From positions 1-10,452 of the forward strand of contig JAUWRE010000016.1 of assembly GCA_030610725.1 (NCBI GenBank): 10,452 nt of DNA. Direction: 5' to 3'. Made by a program: the position numbers and the translations under genes. A model generated the notes under the pieces. It was not told the origin of the DNA, searched no databases, and saw nothing but the letters and a program-made list of their open reading frames with translations. This DNA is from Candidatus Aerophobota bacterium. Its GTDB lineage: Bacteria; Aerophobota; Aerophobia; Aerophobales; AE-B3A. The first letter of the stretch is position 1; each line of letters starts with the position of its first letter. Below are positions 1 through 5,789 of the stretch, one piece after another.

Positions 1-2
1 AT

Positions 3-89
3 GACCGCTGGTGGATAATTCGAGAAAGGGAAACTTACCCGGACCTTATTAGAGGCGAACACATACCCGATGAACTATTCTCTTCTTGA
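3..89 (+). CDS. C-terminal end of an unrecognised upstream gene (partial)
   Basis: An open frame enters from the left edge and ends at TGA 87-89, giving about 28 residues that begin DRWWIIRERE and end IPDELFSS. The peptide is rich in charged and aromatic residues, which looks like real coding sequence rather than random translation. It stops 54 nt before dapA on the same strand, so it may be the previous gene of a dapA operon. I do not recognise the family from this tail, and it does not resemble the C-termini of DapB, DapF or DapL as I know them. The alternative is a chance open frame, because the stretch is short. Confidence 0.5.
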   Translation, partial: DRWWIIRERETYPDLIRGEHIPDELFSS

Positions 90-143
90 AAAAAGCTAAG
101 GCTCTTAAGCATACTAAAACATATTATACGAGGAGGAAAAGAG

Positions 144-1016
144 ATGAAATTTCAGGGATGTTTTGTGGCCATTGTTACTCCTTTCAAGGAAGGAGAGTTA
201 GATGAAGAGGCTTTGAGAAAGCTTATACAATTTTGTCTGAAAAAAGGAGTAGATGGAATTGTTCCTTGTGGAACAACGGGTGAATCACCCACTTTATCCT
301 TTGGCGAGCACAAGCAAGTGATTAAAATAGCCATTGAAGAAGCCAGGGGGAAAGTCCCTATAATTGCCGGAACGGGCTCTAATAATACTAGCGAGGCAGA
401 GGAGTTAACCAAATATGCTAAAGAGACAGGCGCCGATGCTGCTCTGGTAATTACTCCCTATTATAATAAACCCACTCCCAAGGGTATGCAAGCCCATTTT
501 AGCAAACTGGAAGCCATTGGTCTTCCCATTATCATCTATAATGTTCCTTCCCGCACCGGGATAAACATTTCTCCTGCCACTGTAGCTAGATTAAGCAGAC
601 TCAAAAATATAGTAGGAATTAAGGAAGCAAGTGGAAATATGGACCAGGTTTCCAGCATTATTTCTCTTTCTGAGCCTGATTTTACTGTTCTCTCAGGAGA
701 CGACTCCCTTACCCTTCCTATTCTCTCCTTAGGCGGCTGGGGAGTAATATCGGTGGCAGCCAATATTATACCAGAAGAGATAACCCGAATGATAGGGGCT
801 TACCTTAGAGGAGAGAGCAAAAAAGCAAAGGAGCTTCATTACAAAACCTATCCTTTATGCCGGGCAATGTTTATCGAAACGAATCCTCTTCCAGTGAAAA
901 CAGCCTTAGCTCGTATGGGAATGCTCAAAAAAGAGTGGAGGCTTCCCCTGGACGGCATGCAAAAAGAGAACGAGAAGAAATTAGAAAAGGCTCTCCTCGA
1001 TTATGGACTGCTCTAA
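144..1016 (+). CDS. dapA: 4-hydroxy-tetrahydrodipicolinate synthase (DapA)
   Basis: This cytosolic class I aldolase condenses pyruvate with L-aspartate-4-semialdehyde, the first committed step toward diaminopimelate and lysine. The 290-residue length is normal for the family. Visible motifs in order are GTTGE at 43-47 (substrate-binding Thr44/Thr45), YYNKPT at 106-111, the catalytic tyrosine Y132 with R137 in YNVPSRTG, the Schiff-base lysine K160 in GIKEASG, SGDD at 184-187, and NPLPVK at 247-252 near the C-terminus. These match the E. coli enzyme's Y133, R138 and K161 set. The start is secure: AGGAGG at 131-136 lies 7 nt before the ATG. The usual partner dapB is not in the window. Related N-acetylneuraminate lyase and KDG aldolase families share the fold, but the arginine in YNVPSRTG and the overall match favour DapA. 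Confidence 0.95.
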   Translation: MKFQGCFVAIVTPFKEGELDEEALRKLIQFCLKKGVDGIVPCGTTGESPTLSFGEHKQVIKIAIEEARGKVPIIAGTGSNNTSEAEELTKYAKETGADAALVITPYYNKPTPKGMQAHFSKLEAIGLPIIIYNVPSRTGINISPATVARLSRLKNIVGIKEASGNMDQVSSIISLSEPDFTVLSGDDSLTLPILSLGGWGVISVAANIIPEEITRMIGAYLRGESKKAKELHYKTYPLCRAMFIETNPLPVKTALARMGMLKKEWRLPLDGMQKENEKKLEKALLDYGLL

Positions 1017-1018
1017 TT

Positions 1019-1177
1019 TTAGCGTTTAGCGGGTAGCGTATAGAAAATTAGTAAATAGTGAGTGGTTGATTGGTGAGTGGTGAGTAGGTCTGAATACTCG
1101 GAACTCGGAACTTGCATCAACTAAATTAACCAATTAACCATTTAACTAATTAACCAAGTTAACTAAACGAGATACGA
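1019..1177. repeat. Mosaic of short tandem words between dapA and pyrD
   Basis: Almost the whole 161-bp gap consists of consecutive short tandem words. TAGCG recurs at 1020, 1027 and 1034 (period 7). GTGAGTGGT occurs at 1058 and 1073, with the related GTGAGTAGG at 1080. ACTCGGA occurs at 1096 and 1103 (period 7). TTAACC or TTAACT occurs at 1126, 1134, 1142, 1150 and 1159 (period 8 to 9). ACGA occurs at 1167 and 1174 (period 7), ending exactly at the pyrD start codon. Each word runs for two to five copies and is then replaced by another. No terminator with a T-run and no good promoter was seen. The function is unknown. Confidence 0.85.
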
Positions 1178-2119
1178 ATGATGAACAGTGAATCTGAGAA
1201 AAATGTTGATTTGAGCATTAAGTTGGGTCGGGTCAGTTTGAATAATCCTATTCTGGTTGCAGCAGGAACATTTGGGTATGGAGAAGAGTACGCTAAACTT
1301 ATTGACCTTAACAAATTGGGAGGAATAATAACCAAAACAGTAACTCTGGAACCCAGAGAAGGAAATCCCCCTCCTCGTTTAGTAGAGACACCTGCTGGAC
1401 TTCTCAATGCTATCGGACTAGAAAATCCGGGAATAGATGTTTTTCTTAAGGAAAAATTACCTTTTTTGAGTCAATTCGAGGCTGCGCTCATTGTCAACAT
1501 TGCCGGAGAAAAAGAAGAAGATTATCTCACTCTTGCTGAAAGACTGAATGAGAAAGAAAGAATAGATGCTCTAGAAATAAATATCTCCTGTCCCAATGTG
1601 AAAAAAAAGGGCCTTATTTTTGGCACCGATCCAAGACAAACTTTTTCGCTAGTAAAGAAATTGAGAGAAGTTACCAATATCCCTCTTATAGTTAAATTAA
1701 CACCCAATGTAACTGATATCAGCGAAATTGCTCAGGCTGCTGAGGAGGCAGGAGCGGAAGCCTTGTCATTAATAAATACCATAGTGGGTATGTCCATTGA
1801 TGTAGAGACAAGAAGGCCTAAATTAGGTAACATCACGGGGGGCCTTTCTGGGCCAGCAATAAGACCTATCGCCGTAAGAATGGTACGGGATACTTTTCAA
1901 AAGGTTAACCTGCCTATAATAGGAATGGGTGGAATAACCTGCAGCGAGGATGCCTTAGAGTTCATTCTGGCAGGGGCCAGTGCAGTAGCTGTAGGAACGG
2001 CAAATTTCATCGATTCTAGCACAACCCTCAGGATAGTTGAGGGGATTAAAGAATATATGAAAAGAAAAAGCGTCGAGAACTTCAGTGACCTAATAGGCTG
2101 GCTTGAAAATAGCGTTTAG
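1178..2119 (+). CDS. pyrD: Dihydroorotate dehydrogenase, class 1 (probably NAD-dependent 1B catalytic subunit)
   Basis: This FMN-containing TIM-barrel enzyme oxidises dihydroorotate to orotate in pyrimidine synthesis. At 313 residues it has the size of the cytosolic class 1B catalytic subunit. Motifs seen are NPILVAAGTFGYGEE at 23-37, K53 in the ITKTVT segment, NAIGLENPG at 77-85, the catalytic cysteine C138 in NISCPN (class 2 enzymes use serine), K173 in VKLTPN, N200-T201, GGLSGPAIRP at 221-230, and the phosphate-binding GMGG at 249-252 and VGTANF at 272-277. Class 1B enzymes normally work with the FeS/FAD subunit PyrK, often encoded next door; none is visible here. The start is MM at 1178 or 1181. 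No clear ribosome binding site precedes it, because the repeat mosaic runs to the start codon. The last codons (AGC GTT) and the TAG stop are part of the following TAGCG repeat. Confidence 0.93.
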   Translation: MMNSESEKNVDLSIKLGRVSLNNPILVAAGTFGYGEEYAKLIDLNKLGGIITKTVTLEPREGNPPPRLVETPAGLLNAIGLENPGIDVFLKEKLPFLSQFEAALIVNIAGEKEEDYLTLAERLNEKERIDALEINISCPNVKKKGLIFGTDPRQTFSLVKKLREVTNIPLIVKLTPNVTDISEIAQAAEEAGAEALSLINTIVGMSIDVETRRPKLGNITGGLSGPAIRPIAVRMVRDTFQKVNLPIIGMGGITCSEDALEFILAGASAVAVGTANFIDSSTTLRIVEGIKEYMKRKSVENFSDLIGWLENSV

Positions 2120-2396
2120 CGTATAGCGGATAGTCAGGTTAGCTCATAGCAATATAGCTGATAGAAAACCCAAAATAAAGTTCAAGATAGCTTTAATTAG
2201 GACGCAGATTTTCGCAGATATATGTCCAAAAAGAAAATTCCTATACTATCTGGTTAAATGGTTAATTTAAGCCATGAACTTTGTTTTGAACTTACTATGA
2301 GCTAACTTGACTCACTAATTAACCACTCACCCATTATGGGCTATTCATTACTTTCGGGTAACGAGTCACGAAATACGATATACGGGATATATTTCC
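2110..2396. repeat. Second intergenic word mosaic, between pyrD and the antiporter
   Basis: The gap after pyrD is again made largely of tandem words. TAGCG occurs at 2110, 2117 and 2124 (period 7) and decays into TAG/TAGC words up to about 2165. CGCAGAT occurs at 2203 and 2213 (period 10), flanked by GGAC (2200) and GTCC (2224). GGTTAA occurs at 2252 and 2260 (period 8). ACTCAC occurs at 2310 and 2325, with TTAACC between the two copies. Four ACG-headed heptads run from 2361 to 2388. ACTCAC and GGTTAA are the reverse complements of the GTGAGT and TTAACC words in the dapA-pyrD gap. About 2136-2200 and 2220-2250 are AT-rich with no other structure I can name. The array lies on both sides of the pyrD stop codon. 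Confidence 0.8.
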
Positions 2397-3407
2397 ATGT
2401 TCGTCTGGTTGAGATTTCTTATCTGTGGTGCATCTATCCTTTATGTAGGCTATAGACTATCCTACTATGGGGATGTCATTTCTGAAAAAACAAATCTCAG
2501 TCGAGGCCTGATGGGATTTGTCTTTCTTTCCCTGGCTACAACTCTTCCGGAAATGGTTACCAGCGTTAGCGCCATAACCATCGCTCAATCACCTGACCTG
2601 GCCGCAGGCAATATCTTTGGCTCCATCGTGATGAATATAATGTTTATTGCTTTACTAGATTTGCTCCAGGGTAGAGGCTCTCTCCTTCATACAATAAAGA
2701 CAAGTCATATTCTTTACGGAGGTCTGGGCATTATAGCTATGGCTGTTGCTACTTTCTCTATCATACTGCGACACGAGTTCGCAGGCAATCTGGGCCTGTT
2801 TAATTTTGGATTGGACAGCCTTATTCTCATTATTATTTATGCTATTGGATTGAAACTCATTTTTGGCCAGGACAAAAAAATTAGATTAGAGGAAAAAGAC
2901 CCCCTAAAGCCATCTTCAACATACCCAGGAATTCGCCTTAGTTCAGCCATAACCTTATTTTCTCTTTGTTTTATTGTCATAGTCTTTCTGGGGGTATGGC
3001 TAGCTAGTATTGGGGAAGAAATAGTAATAGCTATGAACTGGAACGAGGCTCTAGTAGGCACCGTTTTTCTTGCTATGGCTACCTCACTACCTGAACTGGT
3101 AGTCTCTATAACCAGTCTCAAGTTTGGCGCTGATATGGCCGTCGGTAATATTCTGGGAGCTAACTTTCTGGACATAATGATCGTCCCTGTCTGTGATATT
3201 TTCTTCCGCCAGGGAGAATTTCTCTCTTATGTAACTTCCAAACACACAATAACTCTTATGCTAGGTATAATCCTTACTGGAATTGTAGTTATAGGATTGA
3301 TATATAGGTCCCGTCGATCCTTTCTGAAATTGGGTTGGGATGCCATAGCTATGCTGGCTACCTTTGTAGTAGGTGGATATTTCCTGATTTTAATAATGAA
3401 GGGTTAA
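2397..3407 (+). CDS. CaCA-family Ca2+(or other cation)/Na+ or H+ antiporter, YrbG-like
   Basis: This integral inner-membrane exchanger of 336 residues has the two inverted alpha repeats of the Ca2+/cation antiporter superfamily. Alpha-1 spans about residues 37-84, with ATTLPE (ion ligand E52) and AGNIFGS followed by N80. Alpha-2 spans about 217-262, with ATSLPE (E233) and GNILGANFLD (D259). These correspond to the E54/N81 and E213/D240 ligand positions of archaeal NCX_Mj, so both ion-binding halves look intact. An alanine (A255) replaces the usual serine in the second GS motif. About ten hydrophobic segments are seen. A hydrophilic loop at 157-180 divides the halves and is probably cytoplasmic. 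The N-terminus aligns well with short YrbG-type proteins, which supports the ATG at 2397, although no good ribosome binding site precedes it. The transported ions cannot be fixed from sequence. DUF4416 follows after 22 nt. Confidence 0.9.
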   Translation: MFVWLRFLICGASILYVGYRLSYYGDVISEKTNLSRGLMGFVFLSLATTLPEMVTSVSAITIAQSPDLAAGNIFGSIVMNIMFIALLDLLQGRGSLLHTIKTSHILYGGLGIIAMAVATFSIILRHEFAGNLGLFNFGLDSLILIIIYAIGLKLIFGQDKKIRLEEKDPLKPSSTYPGIRLSSAITLFSLCFIVIVFLGVWLASIGEEIVIAMNWNEALVGTVFLAMATSLPELVVSITSLKFGADMAVGNILGANFLDIMIVPVCDIFFRQGEFLSYVTSKHTITLMLGIILTGIVVIGLIYRSRRSFLKLGWDAIAMLATFVVGGYFLILIMKG

Positions 3408-3429
3408 AGAAGAGATATGGATTGAGAAG

Positions 3430-3981
3430 ATGGGGAAGGTGAAAGAGCCCTTACCGGTGAAGCTGGTAGTAGGTATGATTTCGGGGGAAGAAAGTCTATT
3501 TGAGCAAGCAGAGAAAAAACTTACTCAAAAATTTGGATTGGTTGACTTCACAAGCTCGCCTTTGCCTTTTAATTGTACCGATTATTATAAAAGGAAGATG
3601 CAAATAAATCTAAAAAGGAAATTCATTAGCTTCACTAACTTGATCGATCCAGCAAGAATAGTAGAGATAAAACTGTTTACTAACCGGCTTGAGGAAGATT
3701 TCTTCTGTCCTCACTCTAAGCAACGTCGTCTCAATCTCGACCCCGGATATATCACTCTGGCTAAACTGGTCCTAGCTACCAGTAAGAATTTTCAACACCG
3801 AATTTACCTTGGCAAAGGAATCTATGCTGAAATTACCCTTAGATATAAGAGGGGGAAAGGATTTACTTGTTGGGAGTGGACCTATCCTGATTATAGAAGC
3901 AAAGAATACATTGAAATATTCAACCATTTGCGAGAAATTTACTGCCATCAAGTCTTACAGAATCATCCTTCCTTGACATAG
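3430..3981 (+). CDS. DUF4416 family protein of unknown function
   Basis: This 183-residue soluble protein is recognised as DUF4416 by its overall pattern. It starts MGKVKEPLPVKLVVGMISG, followed by PFNCTDYYKRKM at 46-57, KRKFISF at 62-68, EIKLFTN at 79-85, LNLDPGYITLAKLVLA at 101-116, HRIYLGKGIYAEITL at 122-136 and WTYPDYRS at 150-157. The motifs cover the whole length, so the gene appears complete. The family has no assigned function that I know of. The conserved Tyr, His and acidic residues and the absence of membrane segments suggest a cytosolic globular protein, but this is inference. It lies 22 nt after the antiporter stop, so co-transcription is likely. The ribosome binding site is poor (GAGAAG directly against the ATG). 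The only nearby upstream ATG (3416) runs into TGA after two codons, and the conserved N-terminus supports 3430. Confidence 0.85.
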   Translation: MGKVKEPLPVKLVVGMISGEESLFEQAEKKLTQKFGLVDFTSSPLPFNCTDYYKRKMQINLKRKFISFTNLIDPARIVEIKLFTNRLEEDFFCPHSKQRRLNLDPGYITLAKLVLATSKNFQHRIYLGKGIYAEITLRYKRGKGFTCWEWTYPDYRSKEYIEIFNHLREIYCHQVLQNHPSLT

Positions 3982-4026
3982 TCAATTCTAAGAAGCATCT
4001 CCGGATAAACTATTTCTGGCACCATT

Positions 4027-4088
4027 CTCGTAATGCGTCGTGCGTGATGCGTATTGCGCAACACGACATACGATATACGCAATACGAG
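4027..4088. repeat. 62-bp imperfect palindrome made of 7-bp words
   Basis: The left half is a run of heptads, each carrying CGT: CTCGTAA, TGCGTCG, TGCGTGA and TGCGTAT, starting at 4027, 4034, 4041 and 4048. The right half is a run of ACG heptads: ACGACAT, ACGATAT, ACGCAAT and ACGAGAT, starting at 4063, 4070, 4077 and 4084. The two halves are mirror images about TTGCGCAA (4054-4061). The outer arms 4027-4038 and 4077-4088 match at 11 of 12 positions, and the whole pairs at 21 of 31. The mismatches fall in the variable bases of each heptad. There is no T-run, so it is not a standard terminator. It lies after the DUF4416 gene. The function is unknown. Confidence 0.8.
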
Positions 4089-4145
4089 ATTGTCCTTCGG
4101 TAGCCCATATAATTTCCTAGATCATCAAGGTTATTCTTTTGAAGA

Positions 4146-4174
4146 TTGACAGAACAGAGAAAAAATGTTATCAA
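4146..4174 (+). promoter_or_regulatory. Possible sigma-70-type promoter, upstream copy
   Basis: TTGACA (4146-4151) is followed by a 17-bp spacer and TATCAA (4169-4174), which matches TATAAT at four of six positions. It points toward the transaldolase gene and lies in the only long gap after the antiporter/DUF4416 pair. The -35 element is perfect and the -10 element is moderate. This rests on consensus matching only. Confidence 0.4.
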
Positions 4175-4185
4175 TACACCCTCAA

Positions 4186-4214
4186 TTGACAACTTGTAGC
4201 ATCAGAATTTCAAT
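4186..4214 (+). promoter_or_regulatory. Possible sigma-70-type promoter, downstream copy
   Basis: A second perfect TTGACA (4186-4191) with a 17-bp spacer leads to TTCAAT (4209-4214), four of six matches to the -10 consensus. It lies exactly 40 bp after the first candidate. A transcript from here would carry the hairpin at 4253-4278 in a leader of about 85 nt before the GTG start. Confidence 0.4.
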
Positions 4215-4230
4215 GATTTTTTCGTTTAAC

Positions 4231-4278
4231 AGGGGGAGCAGGCCGAAGGCCGTTGAGGGGGAATGTTTTCCCCCTCAA
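4231..4278 (+). promoter_or_regulatory. Strong leader hairpin with a competing arm, before the transaldolase gene
   Basis: A perfect 11-bp stem forms between TTGAGGGGGAA (4253-4263) and TTCCCCCTCAA (4268-4278) with a 4-nt loop. It ends 14 nt before the AAGGAG ribosome binding site. Upstream, AGGGGGA (4231-4237) can pair with TCCCCCT (4269-4275) instead, enclosing a small GGCC-GAA-GGCC hairpin (4241-4251). The two pairings are mutually exclusive. No T-run follows, so a simple intrinsic terminator is unlikely. It could be a leader control element, an mRNA-stabilising stem, or a dispersed genomic repeat that happens to lie here. It matches no riboswitch class I can identify. Confidence 0.6.
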
Positions 4279-4305
4279 ATATCTTGAATGAAAAGGAGAA
4301 AGTAA

Positions 4306-5220
4306 GTGAAAGTTTTTATTGATACAGCAAAATTAGATGAAATTAGAGAAGCCTGTTCCTGGGGGATAGTGGATGGGGTAACCACAAATCCGTCTCTCAT
4401 TAAAAAAGCAGTGGATGCGCTAAAAGCAAAGAGCGAAAATATTGAAATGGAAGCCTATATCAAACAGATATGCGAGACAGCAGGCGAAGGTAAACCGGTT
4501 AGCCTGGAAGTGATTAGTCTAACTAAAGGGAAGATGATAAAAGAGGCAGAGATCCTCTATCATAAATTCAATAAAATAGCTGGTAATGTAGTTATAAAAA
4601 TTCCCATCAATACCTATAACGGAGAGGACACCACCTCTGACTATGACGGCCTCAAAGTCATAAGTGAATTAGGCAGGAAAGATATTCCGGTAAATGTAAC
4701 CCTGATTATGAGCTCTGAGCAAGCACTTCTAGCAGCCAAGGCTGGCGCTAAATATGCCAGTCCCTTTGCCGGAAGAATAGATGATTATATCAGAAAAAAT
4801 CTGAATATAAAGTTTGAGAAACAAGACTATTTTGACTTTTGCTTGATGGAAGCTATAGGAGAACAGAAATTTTACGAAAGAATAGAGGACACCTCCCACA
4901 AGCCACCTCAATCAGTCTACCTTGACCAGGAAATGAAAAAATGTATTGACTTCGCTAAAGACAAAGGAATTGGCAGTGGAGTGGATTTGATTAAAAGTAT
5001 TATGAAAGTCTATAAAAACTACAATATGAAAACGGAGGTAATCGCAGCCAGTATTAGAAATGCAAGGCAGGTAAAAGAAATGGCTGAGGCGGGAGCCGAT
5101 ATCGCCACTATACCATTTAATGTAATCAGAGAAATGATTGGGCATCCCAAAACTGCAGAGGGAATTAAGAGTTTTGTGGCTGACGTGGTACCGGAATATA
5201 GGGCCCTATTTACATCCTGA
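4306..5220 (+). CDS. Transaldolase-family protein with an internal insertion
   Basis: This is a cytosolic class I aldolase of the transaldolase/fructose-6-phosphate aldolase family, which moves or splits three-carbon ketose units of sugar phosphates. It shows D6 in FIDTA, VTTNPS (N28), E68 in SLEVIS, the Schiff-base lysine K98 in VIKIP, NVTLIMS at 130-136, SPFAGRIDD at 152-160, AASIRNARQ at 248-256 and ATIPFNV at 267-273. E68 and F154 fit true transaldolases; E. coli FSA has Gln59 and Tyr131 at these places. At 304 residues it is much longer than the roughly 215-220-residue short forms. About nine extra residues follow K98 (103-112), and about 57 lie between GRIDD and GIGSGVDLI (164-221). The GTG start is supported by AAGGAG at 4293-4298, 7 nt upstream. 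The exact substrate is not settled. A MerR-type gene follows after 77 nt. Confidence 0.85.
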   Translation: MKVFIDTAKLDEIREACSWGIVDGVTTNPSLIKKAVDALKAKSENIEMEAYIKQICETAGEGKPVSLEVISLTKGKMIKEAEILYHKFNKIAGNVVIKIPINTYNGEDTTSDYDGLKVISELGRKDIPVNVTLIMSSEQALLAAKAGAKYASPFAGRIDDYIRKNLNIKFEKQDYFDFCLMEAIGEQKFYERIEDTSHKPPQSVYLDQEMKKCIDFAKDKGIGSGVDLIKSIMKVYKNYNMKTEVIAASIRNARQVKEMAEAGADIATIPFNVIREMIGHPKTAEGIKSFVADVVPEYRALFTS

Positions 5221-5297
5221 ACAGAACCTGAAGCTGATTCAATATACTTGCTGCAGTAAAGTGAATCTGAAGAATGTTATCTGCTCGAGGACATACG

Positions 5298-5741
5298 ATG
5301 AAAGGATACAGGACAGGATTAGTCCTAAAAATAGTAGGCATTTCTTATACTCAGCTCGATTACTGGGCAAAGATAGGTTTTATCAAGCCTAGCATAAAGA
5401 GCAGCGGTAAGGAGAGCAGACGCCTTTATTCCTTCGCCGATTTGGTGCGGCTGAATGCCGCCAAAAGTCTCCTGGACAGTGGTGTTTCCCTGCAAAAAAT
5501 AAGAAAAAGCCTGAATTATCTTAAACGACACAAACCAGAGATAAAGGAACCCCTATCAGAACTCAAGCTTCTTACCAACGGCAAAAGTATCTTTACCCTA
5601 ACCAATGATCCCAAAAAAGTGATGGATGTTTTAAATAAAAGACAACTGGTCTGGAGTATAGCTATTGACAAAATCTCCCAAAAGACAAAGAGTGAAATTA
5701 AGAAAATAGGAAAAAAACAAGCTTCAGATAAAGTCAGCTAA
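5298..5741 (+). CDS. MerR-type winged helix-turn-helix transcriptional regulator
   Basis: This small DNA-binding protein has 147 residues from ATG 5298. Residues 4-52 form a MerR-like winged HTH: YRTGLVLKIVGIS, then YTQLDYWAKIGFIKPS and the wing RRLYSFADLVRL. A helical stretch at 53-78 (AAKSLLDSGVSLQKIRKSL) follows, as in MerR proteins. The C-terminal part (about 88-128, LKLLTNGKSIFTLTNDP and then LNKRQLVWSIAID) is a small effector or accessory domain seen in other uncharacterised MerR relatives. No cysteine metal site is seen there. The tail is lysine-rich. An ATG at 5274 is in frame and would add eight residues. ATG 5298 is preferred because GAGGA (5287-5291) lies 6 nt upstream and the HTH starts right after it. 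The target is unknown. Its neighbours, transaldolase and the URO-D/mannosidase genes, make a sugar-related role plausible. Confidence 0.8.
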   Translation: MKGYRTGLVLKIVGISYTQLDYWAKIGFIKPSIKSSGKESRRLYSFADLVRLNAAKSLLDSGVSLQKIRKSLNYLKRHKPEIKEPLSELKLLTNGKSIFTLTNDPKKVMDVLNKRQLVWSIAIDKISQKTKSEIKKIGKKQASDKVS

Positions 5742-5789
5742 CTCTCCCTCAAGCTATTATTTCCATAAATATACTAAGAATATAGGTAA

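Noticed and set aside
86..129. Promoter before dapA (TTGAAA with TATTAT-like boxes)
   Set aside because: The boxes are not properly spaced, and the TATTAT at 122 lies too close to the ribosome binding site.
1019..1177. CRISPR-like array
   Set aside because: The repeat units are 5 to 9 bp with no unique spacers of 30 bp or so, and no cas genes are present.
2837..3175. 112-codon minus-strand ORF within the antiporter
   Set aside because: It is antisense to a conserved membrane protein. Its length comes from the base composition of the sense gene.
4010..4192. 60-codon minus-strand ORF in the gap before the transaldolase
   Set aside because: Part of it is a translation of the heptad palindrome. 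There is no ribosome binding site and no recognisable motif.
5138..5392. 84-codon plus-strand ORF overlapping the transaldolase end and the merR start
   Set aside because: It lies in the wrong frame across two well-supported genes and has no family features.
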